Origin: CAG-882 sp050874385
GTDB taxonomy: Bacteria > Bacillota > Clostridia > Lachnospirales > Lachnospiraceae
Direction: 5' to 3'
DNA: 64,000 nt
Assembly: GCA_050874385.1 (NCBI GenBank)
Contig: JBNMKO010000007.1
Location: 6,221-70,220, forward strand
The notes beneath the pieces were generated by a model. It did no database searches. It had not been told where the DNA came from and worked only from the letters and a program-made list of their open reading frames with translations. The position numbers were made by a program, and so were the translations under genes. Below, piece after piece: positions 16,464 through 25,058 of the stretch. Positions within the stretch are counted from its first letter, which is position 1; every line of letters starts with the position of its first letter.

Positions 16464-18809
16464 ATGAAAAAGAAACTATTGGCGGTTGGCTGTGTGCTGT
16501 TAGCGACGGCTTTGGCTGTGCCTACACACATATTACCTAATATTGTACATGCAGAGGAAGCGACAACTCAGGATTTGTATTATGAGGATGTTGAGAAATT
16601 TCCGGAGAGCTACAAGGATGCGCTGTACGAATTAAAAAAGGCACATCCGAACTGGACATTTGAGGTATTTGATACAGGGCTTGAATGGAGTACTGTAATG
16701 GACAATGAGATGGATCCACCAAGCAGAAGTCTTGTTCCGTCTTATTTTTCAAGTGAGTTTGTGGGTGAGACCTATGGTGATGGGTGGTCATGCGCCACAG
16801 CAGCGGCGGTTGAGTACTATATGGATCCTAGAAACTGGCTCACGGAGAACTATATATTTCAGTTTGAGAAATTGACATACAATGCAGCTACACAAGGTAT
16901 TGCTACTGTGCAGAAAGTGCTTGCCAACAGCTTTATGTCGGGATTTATTGAAGGATATGAGAGCTTTGGTCTTACATACGCGCAGGCTTTCCGTGATATT
17001 GGAGAGCTCTATGGGGTCAATCCAGTCCACCTTGCATCCCGTGTATATCAGGAGCAGGGCGTGAGCGGTAGTTCAGAGCTTATATCAGGGGTATATGCCG
17101 GATATGAAGGATATTATAATTATTATAATATTCAGGCTACCGGAAGCGACCATGAGACTATCGTGAAAAATGGTCTGGAGGAGGCAAAGGCTGAGGGGTG
17201 GAACAGTAGATATGCAGCTCTTCTTGGAGGTTCAAAAAAGCTTGCTGACAGATATATATTGAGAGGACAGGACACACTGTACCTTCAAAAGTTTGACGTG
17301 GACGGGTCTTATGATGGAAGATACTGGCATCAGTATATGCAAAATCTGTGCGCACCTTCCAACGAGGGAAGAAGAATAAAACTTGCTTATGAGAAGGCAG
17401 GAATGCTCGATGAGGCATTCACATTTAAAATTCCCGTGTACAACAATATGCCGGGTGCATATAAGGCAGAACATGTTCTTGCGGAGGGCGAATATGTAAT
17501 CAGTATGCAGGGTGATGACAATCTTGTATTTGACATTGAGTGGGCGAGTCAGGATAATGGTGCGAATTTATCACTATATTCACCGGACTTTAATACTAAC
17601 CAGAGGTGGTATCTCAAGCCGGTTGAGGGTGGATATTACAAGATAATTTCTGTCAATTCTGGAAAGCCTCTCTACTTAGAATCAGGTTCAAAGGTGGAGG
17701 GAGCTAACATAGTTCAGTGGGATGACAGTGATAGTGACAGCCAAAAGTGGGCTATAATTGCACAGGATGACGGCTCATACAATATAATATCCAAGGCGGC
17801 AGGAAGATATGTGTCAACACTCAGCTTAAGTCCACAGATAGGAATGAATGTATGTACGGCGAGAAAGACAGCTGAGTATGCACAGAATTTTGTGTTTACA
17901 AAAGTATACACAGTGCAGGATGGTGTTGATATAGAGCCTGGAACCTACAAGATAAGCACCTCATCAAACAGCACGCTTGTTATTGATATGCCTTACAGTG
18001 ACACTAACAATGGAATTTGCATTGAACTGCATCAGGACAATGCTGGTAATAATCAGAGATACAATATAACCCATACATCGGATGGCTACTATATGATTGA
18101 GTGTGTTGCAACAGGAAAATATCTGACTGTAGAATATGCCAGTGGATTGAGCGGTTCTAGAATTTGTCAGTGGGAGTACAACAATGGTGACAATCAGAAA
18201 TGGATTATAATAAAAAATGATGATGGCACTTACACTATTGTGTCTAAATCTAATGGACATGCATGGGATATAAGCGGTGGTGTATCCACAGATGCGTCGA
18301 AAATTATAACCAACAGAATTCACTTTGGTCAGAGTCAGAGATATGTACTTGAGAAAGTAGACACAAGTTCGGCTGACTGGGATGATGATGGAAGAAATTT
18401 ATTTGAGGATGGTTGGCATAAGGTAAACGGTGTTGCCTATTGGTATGAGAATGGCGTGCGTCAGGGTTATGATGCACAAAACCCTGATTATCGAGGCAAG
18501 GAAATTTATGACCCATCGAGCGATGCGTGGTACTGGCTTGACAATGTGCAGAACGGGGCAGTCGCAAAGAGCAAGGATGTATATCAGGAGTCTGATGCCG
18601 GTGCTTGGGGAGAGAGCACACGAGAGGATGGAAGTACTTACGGCAAGTGGGTTCGCTATGATGCAGATGGACACATGGTTAAGGGATGGCATACAAACGA
18701 TGCCGGAACATACTATTTTGACCTTATATTTGGAACAATGGCAAAGGGAGAGGTGGTTATTGATGGAGTGAGCTATTACTTTGATGTCAATACCGGAATA
18801 CTTCAGTAA
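16464..18809 (+). CDS. Secreted N-acetylglucosaminidase with ricin-type and wall-binding-like domains
   Basis: 781 residues. The signal peptide ends at VHA (28-30). Residues 40-330 are an endo-beta-N-acetylglucosaminidase domain (LytD/glucosaminidase type): DPRNWLTEN (121-129), FQFEKLTY (132-139) and GVNPVHLASRVYQEQG, with E197 the likely catalytic acid. About 340-640 holds two beta-trefoil ricin-type lectin units with QxW-like motifs (NQRWYL, SQKWAI, NQRYNI, NQKWII). From 649 to the end is a module with YWYENGVRQGY, GKWVRYDADGHM and YYFD repeats that is shared with two other proteins here. It would cut peptidoglycan glycan strands in the wall, perhaps opening it for polymer attachment. Start at 16464, with GGAGG 7 nt upstream. 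Confidence 0.9.
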   Translation: MKKKLLAVGCVLLATALAVPTHILPNIVHAEEATTQDLYYEDVEKFPESYKDALYELKKAHPNWTFEVFDTGLEWSTVMDNEMDPPSRSLVPSYFSSEFVGETYGDGWSCATAAAVEYYMDPRNWLTENYIFQFEKLTYNAATQGIATVQKVLANSFMSGFIEGYESFGLTYAQAFRDIGELYGVNPVHLASRVYQEQGVSGSSELISGVYAGYEGYYNYYNIQATGSDHETIVKNGLEEAKAEGWNSRYAALLGGSKKLADRYILRGQDTLYLQKFDVDGSYDGRYWHQYMQNLCAPSNEGRRIKLAYEKAGMLDEAFTFKIPVYNNMPGAYKAEHVLAEGEYVISMQGDDNLVFDIEWASQDNGANLSLYSPDFNTNQRWYLKPVEGGYYKIISVNSGKPLYLESGSKVEGANIVQWDDSDSDSQKWAIIAQDDGSYNIISKAAGRYVSTLSLSPQIGMNVCTARKTAEYAQNFVFTKVYTVQDGVDIEPGTYKISTSSNSTLVIDMPYSDTNNGICIELHQDNAGNNQRYNITHTSDGYYMIECVATGKYLTVEYASGLSGSRICQWEYNNGDNQKWIIIKNDDGTYTIVSKSNGHAWDISGGVSTDASKIITNRIHFGQSQRYVLEKVDTSSADWDDDGRNLFEDGWHKVNGVAYWYENGVRQGYDAQNPDYRGKEIYDPSSDAWYWLDNVQNGAVAKSKDVYQESDAGAWGESTREDGSTYGKWVRYDADGHMVKGWHTNDAGTYYFDLIFGTMAKGEVVIDGVSYYFDVNTGILQ
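18408..18806 (+). other. Shared C-terminal module, copy A
   Basis: Encodes the last 133 residues of the glucosaminidase. It contains YWYENGVRQGY, YDPSSDAWYWLDN, GKWVRYDADGHMVKGW, YYFDLIFGTMAKG and YYFDVNTGI, in the same order as copies B (23371-23772) and C (42946-43350). It resembles choline- or glucan-binding repeats. Confidence 0.85.
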
Positions 18810-18903
18810 AAGTGTCAAATAGTGACATAGAAAACAGCAGTCTGTAAGCGAGAGAAATTGGTAAATAAGTGTAAGCGATTTTATGGAATGGAAGGGAAAG
18901 AGA

Positions 18904-19869
18904 ATGAAACCAATTCTTTATATAGTAATCCCTTGTTATAACGAGGAAAAGGTGCTTCCGATAACGAGTGGAATGTTTCTCGACAAGGTTAATGAACTTA
19001 TAAAGCTTGATAAAATCAGCGAGGAAAGCAGAATTATGTTTGTCAATGATGGAAGCAAGGACAATACATGGAATATAATATGTGACCTTGCAAAGCAGGA
19101 TAGTAAGTTCATGGGTATATCACAGAGCAGGAATAGGGGGCATCAAAATGCTGTCCTTGCAGGACTTATGGAGGCAAAGGACAAGTGTGATATCACTATA
19201 TCGATAGACTGCGACGGTCAGGATGACATCAATGCCATGAACAAGATGGTTGACGAATATCTTGACGGAAGTGAAATTGTGTATGGAGTCAGGAGTAAGC
19301 GCGATACGGATACATTCTTTAAGAGATTTACAGCGGAAGGGTTTTATAAGCTTTTAAACTGGATGGGCGCTGAAGTAGTGTTTAACCATGCAGACTACAG
19401 ACTTGTATCAAGCCGTGTGCTCCAGGAATTTGCTAACTATAAGGAGGTAAATATATTTCTGAGAGGAATGTTTCCGCTTGTAGGATTTAAAAGTACGTCA
19501 GTATATTATGAAAGACATGAGAGGATTGCAGGCAGCAGCCACTATCCTCTCGGTAAGATGCTGGCGCTCGCATTTGATGGAATAACAAGTCTCAGCGTTA
19601 AGCCTATAAGAATGATAACGACATTTGGACTTTTTATATCAATGTTGAGTTTTATAGGTGTTATATGGTCTGTTATTATACAACTCACAGGACATGCCGT
19701 GGCGGGCTGGGCTAGTATGACAAGTATTATATGTTTTATAGGCGGAATACAGCTTATATGTCTTGGTGTTATCGGAGAATATATAGGTAAGATATACATG
19801 GAAGTTAAGGCACGTCCAAGATATATTATCAGTGAGAGGACGGATGAAAAAAAAGAGGGGAATAAATAG
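18904..19869 (+). CDS. Polyprenyl-phosphate glycosyltransferase (GtrB/DPM1-like)
   Basis: 321 residues: a GT2 domain with IVIPCYNEE (8-16), VNDGSKD and DCDGQDD (metal ligands D102/D104), SRNRGHQNAVLAGL, the conserved ADYRL and YKEVNIFLRG stretches, and two C-terminal TM helices (about 228-255 and 262-290). Such enzymes load one sugar onto undecaprenyl phosphate at the inner face; the lipid-linked sugar is flipped and used by a GT-C enzyme outside. YfhO- and GT-C-like proteins are encoded downstream. ATG 18904 is favoured over 18883 because of GGAAGGGA upstream. Confidence 0.9.
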   Translation: MKPILYIVIPCYNEEKVLPITSGMFLDKVNELIKLDKISEESRIMFVNDGSKDNTWNIICDLAKQDSKFMGISQSRNRGHQNAVLAGLMEAKDKCDITISIDCDGQDDINAMNKMVDEYLDGSEIVYGVRSKRDTDTFFKRFTAEGFYKLLNWMGAEVVFNHADYRLVSSRVLQEFANYKEVNIFLRGMFPLVGFKSTSVYYERHERIAGSSHYPLGKMLALAFDGITSLSVKPIRMITTFGLFISMLSFIGVIWSVIIQLTGHAVAGWASMTSIICFIGGIQLICLGVIGEYIGKIYMEVKARPRYIISERTDEKKEGNK

Positions 19870-19872
19870 TTT

Positions 19873-21639
19873 ATGAAGAAATTTTTTTCAAAACATGGAC
19901 TTAGAATACTGTTTACGATATTAGTGGTATATGGCCTGTTTACATCATTGATTTTATATAAGATTACCATAAAAAAGGAACCGGTAAAGAACATGGTAAT
20001 GATTCCTACAAGACAGGTTGTACTTGGTGAACAGATAAAAGACCTTGAGATTAAGGAAATACCCGATAAGAGTAGAATTGAACTGCTTGACACAGACTAT
20101 GAGAGTATTTTAGATATGTATGGTATGCCATCACTTACAAGAATGGACACTGCCGATGCAGAAGAGCTTGTTGACAATCTTCTGATAATGAAAAGAGTGC
20201 GAAATCTTGGTTATGAGGAGAGTGATTTTCTTACACCAGAGAAGTCATACAAGCTTATTTATACGGATGTCGCAGATTACATGGATAACCGCGATTACAG
20301 CAACTATTATGAGTTTGATGGGAGCAAGATATCTGAGCTTAACAATTTTATGAAAAACAAGAAAAATGCATATATTAAGCTCACATCATTGTCGATGGAT
20401 TGGGATGAGACACTTATTCCTGTATCAAATGTGACGATTGATGCGGCGGGTGTCGTATTTACGATGACGAAGGAGCTTGACAAGGCTGTTCATATTGTGG
20501 AGCTTGAGAATGTTGCACTGAAAAACTTTACGCTTGAACAGGAAAATATGTATAATTGGGGAATATTTGTTGTGCGTTCAACAGGTATTTCTATTGAGGA
20601 TACAGTTCTTAACAATGCAAAATACAAGGCACTTGTTGTGCTTGGCCAGAACAAATACCTTGATATAAGCAGATGTTCAATTGACAACAGTGGAAATGGA
20701 AGTGTTATTCTAAACGGTGACATATCAAGAGTTATATTTGAGGATAACACAATAACCAACACGCAGGGAACACCGAACTTCTCGGCTGCTGTGGTTATAA
20801 CAAGCATACCAATTCCCGATTATGATACGGCATATAACCCTTATGTCGAGGAGCCAATCTGTGATAGGTACGACTCACCTCACGATATGGTTCTTTTGAG
20901 CAATTATATTTACAAGAGCAATTCATCAGGATTTTATTCAGATGGTTCATATTGCAACTACTTTATAGACAATACACTTTACCTGAATGATAAGGAGGGT
21001 ATGTGCCTTGATGCAGGTTCATTCGGCAACTATGTGTCAGGAAATACCATAAAACAGAATGGTGGAAGAAGAAGACAGACACTTGCTGACCTTGAAAATG
21101 ATTTCGTTCAGGATTTTGGAACACTCTCGGATGGCAGTTCCCCTGCAAAGCTTCCGGGATTGTCGATTGATAATTCAGCGTATAATATTGTAATGAACAA
21201 CTATATATGCGATAATTATGGAAGTGGTGTTAAGATGGTGCGTGTCGGTGTGAGAAATATCATCTCCGATAATATAATTGCCAACAATAACCGCGGACAG
21301 AGCGAGCAGTTCCACTTCTTTGGAGTTGAGTTAGGTTACGCTGCAAAGCCGGACTATGAGACGGTAATGCTTGACTTTGCTGCATGTTATGAGAATATAA
21401 TCTGCAGAAATATTATAACAGGTGAGCATTATGCCGGAATATTTATTGCAGAGGAGTGCTACATCAATGATTTTTACGACAATGTGATTATGGATGCAGT
21501 GTTCTGGTCGATGGAGAGCCTGTCGGAAAGGTTCAATGCTACATCAAATAATATGTCAGATATAAGCAGCAGAGGTATCGACTTGTCGAATACCAATAAT
21601 GGAGTTATGGTATACCCTGCTGAATATATACAAGAATAA
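19873..21639 (+). CDS. Membrane-anchored right-handed beta-helix protein
   Basis: 588 residues with an N-terminal TM anchor (about 9-31, ending LILYKI) and an extracytoplasmic body. From about 170 onward it has the short repeating coils of a right-handed parallel beta-helix (VTIDAAGV, ALKNFTLEQ, ISIEDTVLNN, YLDISRCSIDNS, IRNI-type turns, ISDNIIANNN). Beta-helices of this kind are found in polysaccharide lyases, C5-epimerases and NosD-like proteins. I see no motif that decides the activity. The stop of the upstream GT is 3 bp away, suggesting co-translation and action on the exported glycan. Confidence 0.8.
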   Translation: MKKFFSKHGLRILFTILVVYGLFTSLILYKITIKKEPVKNMVMIPTRQVVLGEQIKDLEIKEIPDKSRIELLDTDYESILDMYGMPSLTRMDTADAEELVDNLLIMKRVRNLGYEESDFLTPEKSYKLIYTDVADYMDNRDYSNYYEFDGSKISELNNFMKNKKNAYIKLTSLSMDWDETLIPVSNVTIDAAGVVFTMTKELDKAVHIVELENVALKNFTLEQENMYNWGIFVVRSTGISIEDTVLNNAKYKALVVLGQNKYLDISRCSIDNSGNGSVILNGDISRVIFEDNTITNTQGTPNFSAAVVITSIPIPDYDTAYNPYVEEPICDRYDSPHDMVLLSNYIYKSNSSGFYSDGSYCNYFIDNTLYLNDKEGMCLDAGSFGNYVSGNTIKQNGGRRRQTLADLENDFVQDFGTLSDGSSPAKLPGLSIDNSAYNIVMNNYICDNYGSGVKMVRVGVRNIISDNIIANNNRGQSEQFHFFGVELGYAAKPDYETVMLDFAACYENIICRNIITGEHYAGIFIAEECYINDFYDNVIMDAVFWSMESLSERFNATSNNMSDISSRGIDLSNTNNGVMVYPAEYIQE

Positions 21640-21666
21640 CAAATGGAGGAATAGGAGGAGATAGGA

Positions 21667-23775
21667 ATGTTCAAAAACAAATTTAGCAGTAAATTTAGAC
21701 GCTTTATGCGGGCTGGATTAACAACAGCTGCTGTAGCTACAATGGTAGTATCAGGTACAATTACTGCTCAGGCTCAGGAGGAGCAGTATCCGGATGAACT
21801 TTTGCTGGGAATATTTTTTAACAGTGAGGAGGATATGACGGATACATTGTATGTTTCCTTTGATGGTATGACATTTAAAAAAATAGGCGAGGCATACACT
21901 GACCATGCACCGAATGACTTAGCTGATTATTGGTGTACGGAGAGCCCACATCTTTCACCAAGGGCAGACAGAGTTGGAGAGGATACATGGTATGTAGGCT
22001 GTGTACATGATCCTGGTCTTATATACAAGGACGGATATTTTTGGACTGTAACAGGCTATGATCAGAAGATTAACGGAGAACAGAGATTTACTCCAATGCT
22101 TGGATATTCCAAGGACCTTGTAAATTGGAGTTTCCCTAATAGTGGAAGTGCTGAGAATATTAAGCCTGTAGGCAAATTGCCTTTTGCAGCTGATGGAACA
22201 AGAACAAATACAGAGTTCGATTCAGGAAGTCCGGATATAATGCTTGATGATGATGGAACCGTATGGATGGTTGTAACCATGGGTTACTATGCACAGTGGC
22301 ATGGAGAGCACGCTACACTTGATAAGGAGAGCTGTTATCTTGTAAAAGTTGATGGACTTACTCCTGGTTGTGATGTTCCTGATACAAGAGACAATAAGGG
22401 TAAATCACCTATTGTAACATACAGTGATGCGGTACCGATTAATCTTCCAGATGACTGTGACAACAGAATTGATGGTTCTCTCTATAAGGAAAATGGGAAA
22501 TATTACCTTGCTATAAAGAGAGAAGGTGTAACTTGTGAAATCTGGAGTATAGATGAGCTCAGTCTTGAGAGCGTACAAAATCCGGATAATTGGACACTCG
22601 TTAACAGCGACGTTGTAACTAACTATGAGGGACCATGTATGACAAAGTATAATGGTGTATATTACTATTATACAGATAAGCTTGGTCTTGTAGATGGAGT
22701 TACAGGTATTAATGTTGCGCGTTCAGAAGGATTATCGGATCCTTGGACAGAAAATCAGCCGATTGTAGCCATTGATGTGAATGGTAATTCAATTCCTACC
22801 AGACATGGTTCAGTGAGGACAATTACAGATAAAAATGCAATCAAACTTATTATGGAGCGTTATAAGGCAGCAGGATGGACATACGACACCAATGTTGACA
22901 AGCCGGCAGCCCTTGAGCTTGATGGATGGTTTTATGGAAATGGAAACAAGTATTACTATGAAGATGGTGTACTTGCAAAGGATAAGCAGGTGGCAATTCT
23001 TGAGGATGGAGAATACTACTGGTATTGGTTTGATGCTGATGGAACAATGGCAAAGAGCAAGGATGTATATGTTCCTGAAAGCAATGAGAATCGTGAGAAT
23101 GGAAAATGGGTTCGTTATGACGAGAAGGGACATATGATAAAAGGGGAGGACCATCGTGCGATAGAAGGAGCTCCTGAAGATGCTGAGTGGGGTTGGTGGT
23201 ATTTTGACCCTATTACAGGTGAGATGGAAAAGGGGTTTGTTGAAGTCCCTAAGGAAGATGGAACAACCAAGCTTGCTTACTATGACCAGACAACGGGTCT
23301 TCTTGTCCTTGGAGATACAATAATTGACGGAGAGCTGTATACATCAGACAAGAACACAGGTGAGGCTATGGAAGGATGGCTGTTCTCAGAGGATGGAAGT
23401 ACCAAGTATTGGTATGAGAAGGGAATAAGACAGGGGTACAAGCCTTACGATGCTACATACAGAGGAAAAGAGATATATGACAAACTTACGGATGCATGGT
23501 ACTGGCTGGACAATGTTCAGCAAGGTGCAATCGCAGCAGGCAAGGATGTATATCAGGAATCTTATGCAGGAAAGTATGCTGACAGAGAGGATGGAACAGG
23601 AAAATGGGTTCGTTATGACCCTTGGGGAAAGATGCTTAAAGGATGGCAGGTAGACAATGGAAATTCATGGTATTTTGACCCTGTAACCGGAGCTATGGCG
23701 AAGGGAGAAGATACTATTAACGGTGAGCACTGGTATTTTGATCCTGATACGGGAATTGGAACAAGACTTGAATAG
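21667..23775 (+). CDS. Secreted GH43-like beta-propeller protein with wall-binding-like repeats
   Basis: 702 residues. The signal peptide ends TAQA (33-36). Residues 40-400 look like a five-bladed GH43-type propeller: HDPGLIYKDGYFW (114-126, D115 candidate base), SPDIMLDDDGTVWMV (188-202, D190), IDGSLYKENGKYYLAI (268-283) and YEGPCMTKYNGVYYYY (320-335, E321 candidate acid). Such enzymes remove arabinofuranose, xylose or galactofuranose. Residues 405-702 hold two sets of YYYEDG/WVRYD/YFD repeats, the last being the shared module. Context suggests it trims, or merely binds, the Galf-containing polymer. A good terminator follows. Confidence 0.82.
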   Translation: MFKNKFSSKFRRFMRAGLTTAAVATMVVSGTITAQAQEEQYPDELLLGIFFNSEEDMTDTLYVSFDGMTFKKIGEAYTDHAPNDLADYWCTESPHLSPRADRVGEDTWYVGCVHDPGLIYKDGYFWTVTGYDQKINGEQRFTPMLGYSKDLVNWSFPNSGSAENIKPVGKLPFAADGTRTNTEFDSGSPDIMLDDDGTVWMVVTMGYYAQWHGEHATLDKESCYLVKVDGLTPGCDVPDTRDNKGKSPIVTYSDAVPINLPDDCDNRIDGSLYKENGKYYLAIKREGVTCEIWSIDELSLESVQNPDNWTLVNSDVVTNYEGPCMTKYNGVYYYYTDKLGLVDGVTGINVARSEGLSDPWTENQPIVAIDVNGNSIPTRHGSVRTITDKNAIKLIMERYKAAGWTYDTNVDKPAALELDGWFYGNGNKYYYEDGVLAKDKQVAILEDGEYYWYWFDADGTMAKSKDVYVPESNENRENGKWVRYDEKGHMIKGEDHRAIEGAPEDAEWGWWYFDPITGEMEKGFVEVPKEDGTTKLAYYDQTTGLLVLGDTIIDGELYTSDKNTGEAMEGWLFSEDGSTKYWYEKGIRQGYKPYDATYRGKEIYDKLTDAWYWLDNVQQGAIAAGKDVYQESYAGKYADREDGTGKWVRYDPWGKMLKGWQVDNGNSWYFDPVTGAMAKGEDTINGEHWYFDPDTGIGTRLE
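23371..23772 (+). other. Shared C-terminal module, copy B
   Basis: The last 134 residues of the GH43-like protein: YWYEKGIRQGY, YDKLTDAWYWLDN, GKWVRYDPWGKMLKGW, WYFDPVTGAMAKG, WYFDPDTGI. It is colinear with copies A and C, and closest to A (DVYQES and YRGKEIYD are shared exactly). Confidence 0.85.
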
Positions 23776-23812
23776 TATGTAATTCACCGTACTAATAGTA
23801 TTTATAATGAAA

Positions 23813-23866
23813 GAAGTAAAATCTAAGTTTAGCAGAAAACTTATGATTTTACTTCTTTTTATTTTT
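23813..23866 (+). terminator. Rho-independent terminator of first locus segment
   Basis: GAAGTAAAATC (23813-23823) pairs with GATTTTACTTC (23845-23855), with a second inner stem AAGTTT/AAACTT, and is followed by TTTTTATTTTT. It ends the unit that probably starts at ugd. Confidence 0.85.
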
Positions 23867-23903
23867 ATAATGTTATGCTAAAAATTGTTTTGTAAAAAGA
23901 CAA

Positions 23904-24920
23904 TTAGTTATTGTTTTTTAATTGTGCAATAAGCTTTTTACCAAGAGTCATAAGCATGACTACAATAAAGGAAACTGATAGAACAATTGCAGGACGTGCA
24001 ATGTAAGCAAAGCCATAACCTCTGCTTGCCCAGAATGATAGTGCTATCCAATCAAGGAAAGATACACATAAGATGGTGAGGGTATGCTTTCCCATTGCAC
24101 TTAGTACAACAGCTACGGGGCGGCAGCTTTCAAGTGCCTGCGAAAATGTGAAGACAGATATACAGCCGCACACTGCAGTAAGGATACATGGTATGAATTC
24201 TGCATAAGCTCTTCCGCCAAGGTCTATTGCTATGCCCTTTTCCCAGCAGAATATCCAGAAACAGAAGCATATAACGGTAATAATTGCCTGATGTTTTTCA
24301 AATAATGGATATATCTTCTTGAACGCATATCCTATGTAGATAAATAATACAGCTACAAAACATATATCCCATGATTGAGGAAGATAGGTCTGTTTAAGTG
24401 CCAATGTCTTGCCTATAAGAGAAAGCGCAAGAAAAACAGTTCCGTTGTACTTGCTTGGGAATACCAAAAATACAAGGTTGTACAAGGTTTTAGTCCAAAA
24501 CAACGCTACAAGGAACCATATCATTCCAACGCATGAGTGGCCATATATATCAAATGCGGATGACCACAACATCTGTTCAATGCGAAGATGGATGCTTGCG
24601 GCTGCGCTTTCATTATAAATTAAAAACGACAACAGACCATTCAATGTCTGTATTGCAACAGCTGGAAGCAGTATTCTTAAAAAGTCCTTTTTGAGTGATT
24701 TGAAAAAATCCTTCCAATTTGTTGCAGGGTGGGAGGTAAATCCTGTTGCTATAAAAAATAGTGGCATGTGAAATGAGTAAATGAAGTTGCGGAGCATTCC
24801 TCCGGGAGCCGTATGGCCTTCAATCATGGCAAATATGGCGATAGCCTTGGCAATATCAAGCCATACAAGTCTTTTTTTCGTGGTGCCGGATGCAGTGCCG
24901 GCGGCAGGTGTATTACACAT
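23904..24920 (-). CDS. Membrane acyltransferase, acyltransferase-3 family
   Basis: A 338-residue protein with about ten TM helices. The N-terminus RLVWLDIAKAIAIFAMIEGH places the conserved His at the end of TM1 and is followed by FIYSFHMPLFFIATGF, both typical of acyltransferase-3 proteins (OafA, WecH, NodX type) that O-acetylate or otherwise acylate surface sugars. The start at 24920 has AGAGGA 6 nt upstream; the longer reading from 24935 lacks a ribosome-binding site. It is transcribed against the flanking genes, and likely decorates the glycan made here. Confidence 0.85.
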   Translation of the reverse strand: MCNTPAAGTASGTTKKRLVWLDIAKAIAIFAMIEGHTAPGGMLRNFIYSFHMPLFFIATGFTSHPATNWKDFFKSLKKDFLRILLPAVAIQTLNGLLSFLIYNESAAASIHLRIEQMLWSSAFDIYGHSCVGMIWFLVALFWTKTLYNLVFLVFPSKYNGTVFLALSLIGKTLALKQTYLPQSWDICFVAVLFIYIGYAFKKIYPLFEKHQAIITVICFCFWIFCWEKGIAIDLGGRAYAEFIPCILTAVCGCISVFTFSQALESCRPVAVVLSAMGKHTLTILCVSFLDWIALSFWASRGYGFAYIARPAIVLSVSFIVVMLMTLGKKLIAQLKNNN

Positions 24921-24981
24921 AATATATCCTCTCATAAATCAATTTTCTATTATTTTAACATAGTATATAATTGAACTCAAT

Positions 24982-25003
24982 AAAGAAAAGTAAGCTTTTC
25001 TTT
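24982..25003. repeat. A+T-rich perfect inverted repeat
   Basis: AAAGAAAAG (24982-24990) and CTTTTCTTT (24995-25003) with a 4-nt loop, followed by TT. It lies between divergent genes, where a terminator is not expected, so it could be an operator or a leader hairpin. Confidence 0.4.
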
Positions 25004-25058
25004 TTGGCTTTAATGTAATATACTAATTGTAATTATTATATACCAAGTGGAGGTTTAA

